Notes: generated by a model not told the origin, from the letters alone. DNA of 64,000 bases from Eledone cirrhosa (GCA_964016885.1 OZ024742.1:123350828-123414827), one strand, 5' to 3'. Counted from the stretch's first letter, positions 34,011 through 46,124 are shown. Numbers and translations: made by a program.

Positions 34011-34734
34011 CATGTAATAAATATACTAATTTATACAAAACATTCTATCAAATATAATAAAATCACATCCCACCACTGCTACCACAATTCTTTCTATTAT
34101 TGCTGCCCAGTGAGAAATTGATAAAATTGTTACAGTGCATATCACTGAGGCATTTGTTCTTGTTCATAGCCTGCTGAGGATAGCATTACACTTTGGGGGT
34201 TGATAAAACAAAATAGCAGTCCAAGTCGATGGATTGGCAAAACTGGGATTGTAGTATGAAAAGATTTGTTGTATGTATTCCAGCACTTTATGTTCTGAGT
34301 TGCTATGTTCTGAGTTCATAGACATAATTACATTTCCAGGTTTGGGATCAAAACTTAGTCCTTGGGTCCCTTCTGTTCAAACATCCTAGCCAGTTTGAAG
34401 ACAGCTTTCTGCCTCTCTCCAATCAATCTCAGAGGACCCCAAAAAATTTAATTCATAGATAATATCCTCCCTATATGATTAAATGGTAACCCCATAGTTG
34501 TTCAGTATATCATCAGTAATAGGGAATTTAGCGAAAGCTTTTCGTGTCAAAAACCAACATTTTCACTAACATATAAAATGGGCAAAAGGGCAAGTCAATC
34601 TACAAGTTCCCTCATTAGCTTACTGAGTGTGGTGGCCTCGTCAAATTGGATCAAGGAAATAATATTTTCATTGGTCTTTCAATTACAAATACTATGTACG
34701 GATCATAATTCCTAGTACAAAGAGCAACAGAAAA

Positions 34735-34852
34735 TAGTCTTACTCAAAGACATAAGACATCACTCAGTTTAGGAATTGAACTAGCAAACTCATGATTATG
34801 AATCCAATTCTCTAACTACTAACCCATGCACCTGAACATATATGGAGGTAAA
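34735..34852 (-). mobile_element. tRNA-derived SINE, minus-strand fragment
   Basis: The minus strand reads GTGCATGGGTTAGTAGTTAGAG (A-box region), CATGAGTTTGCTAGTTCAATTCC (B-box region) and TGTCTTTGAGTAAGAC, the equivalent of TTGAGCAAGAC in the 7.3 kb SINE. Confidence 0.65.
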
Positions 34853-35106
34853 TGTTTCCAAGTGTGCCAAAATCTTTACTGGATTCTATATGTACACACA
34901 CGTGTTTGACTCTATGCAGTGGTTTACTGTTATGCTGCTGCGCATACATACATTCATTAAAATATCAATATATACAAAGATAGGAAGCAAATCTTTTTTA
35001 GACATGAGCTATATATGGTAACTATTTTTTCAAAATTTAAACATTTCTTTTTAATGAAAAGAAAAATAAACACACAAGCATGCAAGCAAATATCATCATC
35101 ATCATC

Positions 35107-35141
<35 letters not shown>

Positions 35142-35985
35142 CGAAATAACAAAAAGAAACAGAAAACAAAATACAAATGCAAGAGTAAATGTTACATGTT
35201 ATTATTAGCTTCACTCTAAATATATATATATATAGGTCCAACACTTGCTAGCAGGGACAGTGGACATTAAATGTTGATGATTATATATAAATATATGTTT
35301 ATAAGAGAAAGGGAGGAGTGAAGGATTGAAACTTTATATAATCACAAGAAAAATATATAATAATTTAATACATTCCATTCCTTTATTGAATGTCATTATA
35401 TCAAAACATAATTAAATTAAGAACCAGAGAGAAAAAAATAAAGATGTAACATTTCTATACTACAGAAATAAAATTGGAATGATTTACCATCTGTCAATTT
35501 ATAAATTAACAAATAATATTTCAGTCCTTAGTTATTTTTTCTAGTCACTACATTTCTAAAACTTTTTCTCTTTTTTATCTACAAATATTTTTACAAATAT
35601 ATATACTAAAGATTATTTATTCATTTCGAGAACATTTTTTCTTCCCTTGTGTTTGTTATCTCTAGTTATAAAGTTAATTTCAATATATTTTAATTTTCAA
35701 TTTCTATGTATATTTTTTTTTTCTTCTTTTTTTTCTACATTCCTGTCATCCAGTAGATGAGACTTATTACTATGTCATTAATATTAACTCCACTTTATTA
35801 TGTAATTACTTGTCTATCAACTGTGTAGAAGAATTTACTTATCCGGACAGTAAAGTTTCTAGCTGTGAAAGCAATATAAACAGAAACATTGGTAAGGCCT
35901 GGGGTACCATTGCGAAGTTATTTCTAGGAAAAATCTACACTTCCAGACCAAGAAACTGTTAACTCTGTTCTATTTAATGGCTGCT
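34853..35985. other. AT-rich unique DNA
   Basis: A short (ATC)n-(TA)n tract at 35092-35137 and a LINE-tail remnant (CTTGCTAGCAGGGACAGTGGACATTAAATG) at 35245-35280. Otherwise no recognised feature. Confidence 0.5.
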
Positions 35986-35989
35986 TTGC

Positions 35990-36365
35990 ATGGACCATTA
36001 CCTCAAAACTGGAAAGAAGAAGATTAGATGGAGCCTACACTTATATGCTAAGTGTGGCTTCGGAGAAATCCTCTGACCAATGTGTGATTGTATGGGAATC
36101 TTTGCCAGTGCTAGACATTATCAAAGAGCATAGAATAAGATTCACAGGACATTGCAGGAGATGTAAAGACAAACTTGCTAGTGAAGTTCTTTTGTGGGAA
36201 CCATCACAAGGAAGAGCTAGCAGAGGATGACAAGCCAAGACCTATATCAAGTAGATTTGTGGTAACATAAACTGCAATCCCTGTGTACTGCCGAAAATGA
36301 TGAACAATATAATTAGATGGTGACAGAGAGTCAAGGGAGTCCGTGAAAGCAGTGTGACCTATTGA
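35990..36365 (+). pseudogene. RTE-like LINE reverse transcriptase C-terminal fragment
   Basis: Translation with frame breaks: LERRRLDGAYTYMLSVA, then IKEHRIRFTGHCRRCKDKLA, SEVLLWEPSQGRASRG, AKTYI, and a tail ending in DGDRE/WRQRVKG-like text. The order RIRFTGHC.R..D..AS..LLW.P..G...RGRP..TY matches the C-terminal end of RTE-type retrotransposon proteins. An in-frame stop after RASRG and the missing catalytic domains show it is dead. Confidence 0.7.
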
Positions 36366-36724
36366 TTGATTGACTTGTTTATCACTACTTTGATTATTTT
36401 CCTATTTGTAAAAATGATTTACTTAGCAATGACAGATATCTACTGTAGAATAAAGCTACATATCTAGTATACAGTATGTTTAAAAAAATTAGATATCATT
36501 TGAGAAGGAAATATCTCAGAAATTGCGCCTGGAATTCACCTACCTTTGAATTTCTCATTTAAATTTTGAGGAATAAATCTTATATTGCTCAATATTACTC
36601 CACATCCATCTCTTTGTCCTAGACTTTGTAGCTTCTGGGATATTTAGATTTCAAATGATATCAAATTTTTATATACACCCTGGATTTCCATTATATAGCT
36701 GGTTATATTTGAGTACTATAGGGT

Positions 36725-36990
36725 TGGACAAATGCTTACCAGTATTTATTTGGTTCTTTGCATTCTAAATTCAAATCCTACTGAAGTCAACTTTGCCTTT
36801 TATCCTCTTGAGTTCAAAACAAAAATACCAGTACAATACTTGGGTCAATTCTTCCTCTATATATTTCATTATCACTTCTACTTTCTCTCTCTTTTTCTCA
36901 CTTTGACTATCTCTCTGGTCAAGCCAGGTTTAACAATTGCCAAAGACAAACACTATGTTACTATGGCACCCCTACAAATCCATCAGTAGT
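36725..36990 (+). mobile_element. Repeat family B, old copy
   Basis: Head with AAATTCAAATCCTACTGAAG (B box), TACCAGTACAATACTTGGGT, CT-rich middle, and CTATGGCACCCCTACAAATC matching CTACGGCGCCCCTACGACC at 12350. Confidence 0.65.
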
Positions 36991-37870
36991 TACAGGCCTA
37001 AAAATACATTTGATTACTGAACTTTTAGACATTTTTCAAATTACCCATCTAAGAATTCTGAACAGATCCGCCAGATTTAGAGTTTGATATTCCAATTAAA
37101 GTCAGAATGATGGATCCATTGTAACTCACATCTTTACCAACTCTTAGTACTTTTAAGAACTAGCAATTGTGATAGGCATTTCTGAGTTTCTAAACTATTT
37201 TGTACAACAATTGTTGTCTACATATTAATCTGCATCCAAACTTCGGTTTGGATACAGTTTAAAGACATTAGTTTTGCTTTTATATGATTATTTTTATTTC
37301 TGTCTCATACCCAAAATATCCAGCCAACAGAAAGAAGGAAACAATTTTGATCATACTGGACCTGCAAAATAATAGTAAACATATTTTTTTGATTATGGTA
37401 TTAGAAATAAAAAGAAAAACAATACACACACGCACAAAACAGCTGCAACTTATCTGCTTCAGTAATTCTAGCAAATACCATTGAACATTTGTTTGTCTAA
37501 AAAAGAAATATAAAAATATTAAACAAAATGAAAACTTTAGTCGTTTGCTTAGAGACAAGAATGAAAATTTATCAGCATAGAACTTAGGAATGTAGATTTA
37601 CGTTACTCACACTCTTTTGTGTTTAGATCTTTTATGATTCTATTTTCTTTTTAAAAAAAATTCAGAAAAGTAGTTGTCAATGTGAACTCTTTGAATTCCT
37701 AGTCTTCTTTCTCAATGCTTTCAAACACTAATTGACATTAGAGTTTCCATGTTTATCCATAGTTATTGGTTAAAATACTGTTGGCGTTACATGCAATGCT
37801 TTCTTCATATTCTGGCAGACAAAAATGTTACTCTGTCATAGCCAAATGCATATATTAAAAGTTTGTTCAA
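36991..37870. other. AT-rich unique DNA
   Basis: No gene or repeat recognised. Confidence 0.5.
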
Positions 37871-37874
37871 AGTT

Positions 37875-38095
37875 GAAGGCTCATCTCTGGTTTCCTTAGC
37901 ATCAAGCGACTGAGAGTGCAAGACTCTCTCTGGACAGGATGCCAGTCTATCACAGGTTTAACTCCCCAGCTACTACTGTACTTACTTTCAGCTGAGTGTG
38001 CTGGAACAATGGGAAATAAAGTATTTTGCTGAAAAACCGAATGCAAGAATCGAATCAACAGAATTACAGTTGTATGTCAAGCATCCTTGGTACAA
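37875..38095 (-). mobile_element. SINE-like repeat family L, minus copy
   Basis: Minus strand: ATTCGATTCTTGCATTCGGT (B-box region), TTTATTTCCCATTGTTCCAGC, GACTGGCATCCTGTCCAGAG, corresponding to GACTGGCGTCCTATCCAGGG at 21193. Confidence 0.65.
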
Positions 38096-39685
38096 CAAGA
38101 TGCAATGATTTAGTTTTCAGTGTGCAGTAGCAAATATTTTGGTGACATATTATCTATAACACTAATACCATTATACAAGTATTGTTTATATATATTTGTT
38201 TAAGGTATTCTATCTTATTTTTAAGATGCTGTCCTAAAATATCATCATTTGATCAAATGATTATAAGTCCTATGATTACAAGAAAAAAGGAAATGAACCA
38301 AATTTCACATCAAACCATGGAAACTATGTTTCCATTTATATTTCCATTGCTATTACTATCTGGTAATCACAACTACTGACAGAAAGTGGCTAGATTTGAA
38401 CTCAGAATGCACAGAACTGAGTCAAATACTGCAAATCATCCTGTCCAACACTTTAAAAATTGTGCCTGTCCAGCATCCCTGCATTAGTGCATTAATTATT
38501 ACCTAAATGGGTGAACAAAATTTAACTCAGTGGAATCGAACTCAAAGTACAGAGAGCTAGAATAAATACCTAGGCCTTTAATCGAATAGTCTAACAATTA
38601 TTCATGGCTTTGTATTGTCAACATAATCCAGAAAAGTTTTCAGCAATAACAAATCATAATTTTATTTCTTGTTTATGTTTGGTAAGATATTTGATCAGAA
38701 ATCATTCCTTCAAACAGATACAAATCCATTTTCATAGAAATATTCTGAACATTTAATAAATATAAACATACAATTGTTATTCCCTTCATTTTATTCCTAT
38801 CAATATTTACAGGCATCAAAGATTTCATCATACTCATATGACCTGATCATAAATATACTACTTAAAACTGTGAAATAATATTATCATATAGATATTCTTC
38901 TCACTCAAGCTAAAGTTACATATTTTATTACTGTTATTATGCATGTAAGCACTGTAAAGTAGTTTTAAGTGCCCAGGAAGCCAAGTTTGTAATTCATATA
39001 TGAGTCCTAGTTGAACCATTTAAAATTCACTTACTCATTCATGTTCATACTGTAGTTCCAGATGCATGTATTTATTTATAATCTAAAAACTACAAATGGA
39101 GATGCTCAGCCAGATTGAGTTGGTTCTTGATGCACTAAATAAACATTGCAATCTAAAGACATCGTATCAGAGATAAAGGGCATTATTATTCAATGTATAA
39201 TCTACTCATTAAGAATGGATGTATTCCATAAGCAAATATATTTGTACTGATTTAAAGCAAAGAGGTGAAAATTGGTGTGCAAGTATAATGTAAATAGGAA
39301 TATACAAATTGAAAGGTAGAAAATTGCAATTTGCACATATCTGTTGTCTCCTTAGAATCTAATAAAGCCAATTTTGAAACAAAACTCTTTAGAAATTCTT
39401 TGAGAATCTCGAAAACAGAAAATAACTGTGAACAGTTGTTTGCTACAAATAATAGCTTAGACAATTTGGTAAAATACCCCTATAGACAGAAAAGGGGTCA
39501 GCACCCACTAAAGAGAAACAAGCTCTGTACATCTTTGTAGTGGTTGCTGGCTACTTTTTTGCCCGATTTTCTAAGCAATTATTTATAACAATCGACTGTG
39601 TTATTTTCTGAGTTCACGACATTCTTTACTTCCTAAGAATTTAAACTCACTCGACACTCCGATGGTTTGTTTAAAAACACTTATC
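38096..39685. other. AT-rich DNA with faint SINE remnants
   Basis: Minus-strand SINE B-box remnants are visible at about 38390-38460 (GATTTGAACTCAGAATGCAC) and 38520-38580 (GAATCGAACTCAAAGTACAG). No gene. Confidence 0.45.
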
Positions 39686-39689
39686 TTTG

Positions 39690-40200
39690 CCAAATTATTC
39701 TTAGGAGGATCCTGGGACAGAGTCATCAAACTCTCTTTCCAGCAGGCCCTGTCAGAAACAATTTTCTCTCAATTCATCTGACTGGATCCCCAAACAAGAA
39801 TAGCCGAGTTCATGGATATTTTCCAACCATTTTACTCGGCATCTACCCCTGGGTCTCCTGTCGGTGGTTATGCCTGTAAAATCTGTTCAGTGATTCTTTC
39901 CTGAGATACTCTAACCATAGTATCTCATTTTGGAGTAGTAGTGTCTCTATCTGGAGTGATTTTCTAATCTCCAAACTACACACTCTATTGAGTAACATTA
40001 CTCCAAAGACTCTTCAGAGGAATCCCGTTTCAGCCAATTGTATTCATAATTGTATTCTTTCGGTTATTGCCCAAGATTCATGACCATGTGTAAGTGTTGA
40101 TGTGAACACCAAATTGAAGATAGCGAGTTTGGCTCTTACACCTACCTCCCTTCTTCTGATGACTGAATGTTGAAGCTGGTGCATTACTGTGTTTGTAAGC
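39690..40200 (-). pseudogene. Non-LTR retrotransposon C-terminal fragment (family R)
   Basis: Nucleotide-level relative of 47868-48245: AGGATCCTGGGACAGAGTCATCAAACT, CATGGATATTTTCCAACCAT, GGGTCTCCTGTCGG, then ACTCCAAAGACTCTTCAGAGG and TTCTTTCGGTTATTGCCCAAGATTCATGA. In the minus-strand sense this is the end of a LINE ORF (RWLDNIHEL region). Several frame breaks. Confidence 0.65.
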
Positions 40201-40830
40201 TCAGTAGAATTTATTCAAGATATATATTTAATGCAAATTAATGTTTCAGTTAAATAATGTCTTCGTGAGATCATTCATACCTTCATTTCTTGATGTAAAG
40301 ATGCAGATATATATCTATATATCTACATAAGTGTTTGTCTGTAAATATAAAGGTACACACACACACACACAATCATATGGATATGTGTATATGTATGTGT
40401 GCATGTGTGTTTCTGTGTGCCTGAGTGTATGTATAGATACATATATTTGTCTATCTATACACCTAATTCTCTATCTCTGTTTCAGCCTATGTACTCTTTT
40501 ACTATCTGTCTGTCTAACTGTCAATTTATAGTTATCTGAATGGACCACACCTGACTCCCCAGACCACTCATTTACTCTCAAATATATATGGGGAAAAGAA
40601 ACCAAGGAAGACTTAGACTGAGATTTAAAGATACAGCAAAAATGAATGTGAAGTGGAAAGGAATTGAACATAACAAATGGCTAACTCAAAGAGCAAACTA
40701 TCCATTATGGAGAAAGCTTATCAAGTCATGCCAAAATCAAGAACAGTCATATTCACGTTAACTGACTGCTTCATGATGTTTATTTATATTTACCAATGTA
40801 GCAAACTTGGGATAGAAACAACAATAGAGC

Positions 40831-41202
40831 ATGTCACAGTAGCAATCTGATGATAGCTAGAAAGATGGATAGACAAATAGATAAAAAGTCATTAGAATTT
40901 AGTAGAATGATTAAAGAAACTATAGGAGAAAAATACTGTAATAAATTTAAATGAATGTAAATAAATGTAAAATGAAATACAGTGATAACCACAATGATAA
41001 GGAAAATTGAGGATTCAAACATCCATACATGGAAAGTTGTAATCACAAATTATTAACTTAAATACTTTCCACTGTAAGACAGATCATTTTTCATGGGTGC
41101 TATGGTAGTTCATACATATATAGGCACACATCACACACACACACATACATATGTGTGTGTATGTGTGTGTGTGAGTGTGTATGTATATATATAGATATAT
41201 AT

Positions 41203-41240
<38 letters not shown>
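40831..41240. mobile_element. Left arm of the inverted repeat flanking the LINE
   Basis: ATGTCACAGTAGCAATCTGATGATAGCTAG through AACATCCATACATGGAAAGT and ATTTTTCATGGGTGCTATGG to a CA/TG/TA microsatellite is the reverse complement of 44062-44459. Without the LINE the two arms would form an ~800-bp palindrome with a TA centre. No ORF. Confidence 0.85.
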
Positions 41241-41242
<2 letters not shown>

Positions 41243-41637
41243 TCATCATCATCATCATCAACGTTTAACGTCCGTGTTCCACGCTTGCATGGGTTTGGAC
41301 GGGGGTAGTCCCACTTGAGGCAAGAGTGATTGTCTTGCTCGCATAGGACTGTCTGGCAGGTTTTCTACAGTTGGATGCCCTTCCTAACACCAACCACATT
41401 TACAGTGTGGGTCTGGGAGGTTTTTACCGTGTTGCCTACACGGCCACATTACAGCGTGGACTGTGTGTTTTTTTGTCGTGACACCTACACGATCTCATTT
41501 GTTTCGGCCTCGATGGCGCGGCACCAACATAACTTTACATAGAACGGGGTGGTGTGGATGGGGTAGGGGTGGGGGTGGTGGGACGGGGTGTATTTTGTTA
41601 GGGATGCCTACTGGCTGGAGTAGGTTTTACTATATAT

Positions 41638-42830
41638 TTAGGTAAGGCGGGTCTTCTCTGTTACTGAGTACCGCCAAAGGTCTCGGTCCAGTGACATTGT
41701 CTTGGAGAGGTGTAAGTGTGTGATGTCGGAGTTTATCAGCTCGTCCCAGGTTTTTCTAGGTCTGCCTATTCCGTGACTACCGTCTATCTTTATTGCCCTG
41801 CACTTTGTTATACAGCTATCGACTTTCATGCGCATCACGTGTCCATACCAACGTAGCCTTCTCTCGAGTAAACAACATCTGATCCCTCTTATCTCTAATT
41901 TTTTCCTTAGTTCGTTTATGCTTTGCCGTTCACGTATATTACTGTTACACATCCAGCGGAGCATGCAAGCTTCGTTCCTCTCTAGTCTGCGTATATCCTC
42001 TGCACACAATGCCCAGGTCTCACTGCCATGCAGCATTGCTGTTCGTATGCAGGCATCGTACAACCTGCCTTTCATTTTTAGTGAGAACCCTTTAGCAGCT
42101 AATAGTGGTATAAGCTCTCTGAACTTTTTCCAACCAGTTCTGACTCTAGCTACAGTACTTTCAGAGCACCCTCCCCCACTGCTGATTTTATCGTCCAGGT
42201 AACGGAAGCTGTCCACTATTTCTATAGAACCCTCTGCGCAATTGAAAGAGCTAGTAGCTTGTGGGCACTTGCTGCTACTTATTGCACCAGAGCACCGGCC
42301 ACATGTAAAATCTATGTTCTTAGTTAGCTTACCTGTGATCCCACTACATCTTTTATGCACCCATACTTTGCATTTAGGACATAAAATGGAGTTTCTACCT
42401 ACGCCTTTCCTACACACCGAGCACGACCATTTCCCAGAAGGGACCGCCGCCTTGTTTTCTTTCCTACAAACTAGTACTTTGGTCTTAGCCAGGTTAATTT
42501 TAAGTCCTTTTGACTCTAGGCCGTGCTTCCATGTTTGGAATTTCTTCTCTAGCTCGGCCATTGATTCCGCTATGAGTGTCAGGTCGTCTGCGTATAGGAG
42601 TTCCCATGGGCAGCCTGTCTTGAACTCCTCTGTTATAGCCTGAAGGGCAATAATAAATAGTAGTGGGCTGAGAACAGAGCCCTGATGGACGCCAACTTTT
42701 ACGCTAAACTCTTCACTATATTCGTTGTTAATTCTAACCTTGCTGACTGTTTCTTTATACATGGCTTGTATAGCCCTCACAAGCCATTCGTCAACGCCTA
42801 GTTTTCTAAGAGCCCACCAGATAATGGAGC
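41638..42830 (-). pseudogene. LINE reverse transcriptase C-terminal half with PHD-type finger
   Basis: Open from the frameshift to a stop at 41638. Counting from the first Met at 42780: VHQGSVLSPLLFIIAL (residues 31-46) is reverse transcriptase motif 4/B; YADD (63-66) holds the two catalytic Asp; GLKINLAKTKVL (92-103) is the following motif. Next comes C120-x2-C123-x10-C134-x2-C137-x4-H142-x2-C145-x14-C160-x2-C163, a C4HC3 PHD-type pattern, and then FRYLDDKISSGGG, LHGSETWAL, the YGHVMRM region and the closing GRPRKTWDELI. All catalytic residues in this half are present. Confidence 0.85.
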
Positions 42831-44058
42831 GGGGACTCTGTCGAAGGCTTTCTCCAAGTCGACAAAAGCTAAGTAGAGGGGTTTACCTTTAGCTAGGTAC
42901 TTCTCCTGTAGTTGTCGTACTATGAAAAGAGCGTCTGTGGTACTTTTGCCTGACACAAACCCGAACTGCATTTCATCTAGGTCAATTCTCTCTCTGATTA
43001 GTTGCGCTATTACTTTTTCTGTGACCTTCATGACCTGGTCGATTAATTTAATGCCTCTATAGTTACTCCTATCTAGGGCGTCTCCTTTACCCTTATAACA
43101 GTTAACGATGATGCTGCTATGCCAGTCCTTCGGAACAACCCCATTCTGTACGACTTGGTTAACTATGCGGGTGACCATGGTGTGTCCCACCGTGCCAGAT
43201 GCCTTCAGCATCTCAGCAACTATTTCCGAAGGCCCAGCCGCCTTACCCGTCTTCATATCCTTGATTGCCTTACTTATTATACTCCCCTCGACTAACACTG
43301 CTGGTCCCTCTATTGGGTCGATATGGGGGAGACTGCCTTTCTCCCAATTATTCTCCTCATTTAGTAGCCTTTCATAGTGACACTTCCAAGCTACCTTCTT
43401 ATCCGCGTCGGTGATGGCAAGTGTGCCATCGTCGTTTAGTACACACTTCTCCCCGACAATATCACGGTTTTCCTTGACGCATTGCCTAGCAATCCTGAAC
43501 ACCTCACGTTTTTGGTCATCGCGTTGTAGAACATGCTTGAACTTTCTTTCCTCAGCTTCCCTTCTTGCTAAGTACACTTGTCTCCTAGCTTCCCTCCTGG
43601 CCACTTGATAGTCCTCTCTACTTCCCCCATCCCGCCATACTTTCCAAGCCTGCTTTTTGGCCTTAAATGACCCCTCCACCTTACTGTTCCACCACCATGT
43701 TACTCTCCTCCTGCCTACAGGCCTGCTCCAGCCACAGACTTCGTCTGTCGCCAACAGCAGGTTTGCTTTCAGAAATTCCCACTCTCCCTCTATATTGTCC
43801 GACTCTAAATGTTCTTCCTTACTGTCGAAAGCATCAAGTAATATGCTTTGAAATTTATTCCTGGCTGTGGGGTCCTTTAGCTTCCATATTTTCCTCCTGA
43901 GGATAGTCCTCTTCTGTTATCGAGTACGTCTCGTCCTGACTATGAGGTCGCTAATTATCAGTCTATGTTGGGAGGTGCATTCTTCATGGGGGAGGGATTT
44001 AGTGTTTACAACAGACACTCTGTCACGTCTTCTGGTAAGGATATATAATCTACCTGGC
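42798..44058 (-). pseudogene. LINE endonuclease end and reverse transcriptase N-terminal half
   Basis: Upstream of the first open Met (43754) the frame continues to about 44058 with SQHRLIISD, the SDH-like close of the AP endonuclease, interrupted by one stop (after RTRRTR). Then come WWNSKVE, the RT 'palm' approach KTGKAAGPSEIVAEMLK, SNYRGIKLIDQVMKV, MQFGFVSGKSTTDALF and FVDLEKAFDRVP with the first catalytic Asp. Just after FDRVP the frame shifts: one C seems to be missing from a C run near 42833, and the next frame (41638-42830) carries on. Most of the endonuclease is missing. Confidence 0.85.
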
Positions 44059-44061
44059 TTA

Positions 44062-44459
44062 TATATATATATATACATACACACTCACACACACACACAC
44101 ACACACATACACACACATATGTATGTGTGTGTGATGTGTGTGTGTGCCTATATACTTATATGTATGAACTACCATAGCACCCATGAAAAATGATCTGTCT
44201 TACAGTGGAAATAATTTAAGTTAATAATTTTGATTACAACTTTCCATGTATGGATGTTTGAATCCTCAATTTTCCTTATCATTGTGGTTATCACTGTATT
44301 TCATTTTACATTTATTTACATTCATTTAAATTTATTACAGTATTTTTCTCCTATAGTTTCTTTAATCATTCTTAAACATATATCTACTAAATTCTAATGA
44401 CTTTTTATCTATTTGTCTATCCATCTTTCTAGCTATCATCAGATTGCTACTGTGACATG
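44062..44459. mobile_element. Right arm of the inverted repeat flanking the LINE
   Basis: Reverse complement of 40831-41240: ACTACCATAGCACCCATGAA, AACTTTCCATGTATGGATGT, ATCATCAGATTGCTACTGTG. Small differences (CTATATACTTATATG against CATATATAGG) show some divergence. Non-coding. Confidence 0.85.
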
Positions 44460-44475
44460 TATATATATATATATA

Positions 44476-44518
<43 letters not shown>
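44460..44518. repeat. (TA)n microsatellite
   Basis: TA run between the LINE-flanking arm and repeat F. Confidence 0.95.
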
Positions 44519-44519
<1 letters not shown>

Positions 44520-44800
44520 AATAACAGGAGGCTTACGCCCCCTCACCAGATGGTCAGAAGTAGACTTAATAATCAACACTCAAGGGCGATCGACTCAGGT
44601 AGAAGCTGCTAAATAGTCGGTCGTCCTCTTGTCTCTGATTTTCAGCTCCGTGGATTTCATCTGTTATATTCCTTTGTTATATTTCGAATACCTGATGATA
44701 TCACCGGATTCATACTGAACCCGGTCATTGAAATGATCATAGTATAATAAACCTTTCAAGGATTTACACCAGTCCAGCCTCCTGTTATTTTATAATAATT
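44519..44800 (+). mobile_element. Repeat F with hammerhead-like motif (plus copy)
   Basis: AACAGGAGGCTTACGCCCCC starts it; GTCGTCCTCTTGTCTCTGAT, TTCCTTTGTTATAT, the hammerhead-like unit and TTTACACCAGTCCAGCCTCC follow, matching 15706-15930 in reverse. Both copies end near an AGGAGGCT word followed by (TA)-rich sequence. Confidence 0.7.
44688..44745 (+). ncRNA. Hammerhead ribozyme-like motif in repeat F (plus copy)
   Basis: ATAC (44688-44691), CTGATGA (44692-44698), stem II to 44729, GAA (44730-44732), ATGATCAT (44733-44740), A (44741), GTAT (44742-44745). Identical core and stems to the copy at 15755; only the stem II loop differs. Two intact copies 29 kb apart argue that this was a functional part of the mobile repeat. 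Confidence 0.55.
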
Positions 44801-44936
44801 AATTCCGTACTCGCACCACCAACTACACAAACGAAGACGGGTGAGTTGCATTACGTTGAGTACTCTCCATAATATTACATCGAGATTGACCATACGGACT
44901 GACCAGTTCTATCCAGTGGTGAACTAACTAACCTAA

Positions 44937-44994
<58 letters not shown>

Positions 44995-45440
44995 ATATAT
45001 ATGTAGTGGCTGCTAGCCACCCTTTCCTTTCACTAGGGGTATTATTACCTGATTTTCTAATTATAGAATACTGTGTTTGGATTTCAATGTTTCGAATATA
45101 TATTATGCTTATATATATATATTCTTCCACACACCTCTTTCTCTCACTCTGCCTGGTGAAGGACTAATGTCCAATACAGTGGAACATTGCTTTTACTTTT
45201 TCAACAAACATGAAACTAATAAGACTGTATGTAATTTTATCTCTGTTTGTCTGTTTCAATCTTGAACTACATATATGTAATGTGTGGATGTGTGTGTTTC
45301 ATTTGTATGTTTATATTTGTATAAAGGAGATACATAATATATTTCAGATAAGTTTAATAGATTTAAATTGCATTTTTTCTTAATGCACAAAATATATATT
45401 TAAGGTAAAGATGCCATATTCACATACACAGTATATTTTC

Positions 45441-45514
<74 letters not shown>

Positions 45515-45754
45515 AGAGATAGAGAGAGAGTGAGAGAGAGAGTCAGATAGAGAGTGAGAGAAAGAGACAGAGAGAGAGTGAGAGAGAGACATGTGAATAC
45601 ACGCACACACACATTCTCATTCAAGATATTTTACAAATAATAGAAACAGTTTGTGAAAGATATTTCTAAATATTACAGACCTTATGTAAAGCAAGTATCT
45701 TTTTTCTTTTCTACTTCTACTTCCACTTCCACTTCTTCTTCTTCTTCTAATTAC

Positions 45755-45794
<40 letters not shown>

Positions 45795-46120
45795 ATTATT
45801 ATTATTAGATGGAAAATATGATTCTATTTTAGAAATAATAAATATTTGATGCAGAAAATTCTGAAGAATTATAAATTGAAATATTTCCTAGACACTATAT
45901 GTTTTAGACAGATTTGTGTATTTGGGGAGTTATTATGTTACATGTTAAGGGAAATGAAATGTAAATGAAATGAAGAATGATACAAAACTAGCAGCAGTTG
46001 TGTAAATAGCACATCTTATAATCTTTCATAGTTTTGTTTTTTATGTATAAACAAATAGATATTCATACAATTCTTTCATTAGGTGAAACCTTTCAGTTGT
46101 ATCTCTAACTTACCATATAT
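44801..46120. other. Microsatellites and AT-rich DNA
   Basis: TA arrays at 44939-44991 and 45445-45512, GA tract 45514-45592, (ATT)n at 45745-45808. At 45155-45178 CTGGTGAAGGACTAATGTCC resembles the family E hammerhead but lacks the GAA. No gene. Confidence 0.55.
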
Positions 46121-46124
46121 AAGG

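Larger units (their letters stand above)
41241..44062 (-). mobile_element. RTE-like non-LTR retrotransposon, 5'-truncated
   Basis: In minus orientation: the end of an AP-type endonuclease, a reverse transcriptase, a PHD finger and a C-terminal tail, a 3' UTR (AAATGTGGTTGGTGTTAGGA, GGGCATCCAACTGTAGAAAA) and a terminal (GAT)n run at 41241-41262. The 5' end stops abruptly at a TA tract. One frameshift and at least one stop interrupt the ORF. Target duplications cannot be read because both flanks are microsatellite. It is the most complete coding element in the window and probably the youngest LINE. Confidence 0.9.

Noticed and set aside
40849..40876. CTGATGATAGCTAGAAAG as a hammerhead in the LINE-flanking arms
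   Set aside because: Core and GAAA are present but only 6 nt apart, so stem II cannot form, stem III is not self-complementary and stem I does not close; present in both arms only because the arms are mirror copies.
41828..43900. Plus-strand frames of 60-133 codons across the LINE
   Set aside because: Antisense shadows of the minus-strand endonuclease/reverse transcriptase ORF.
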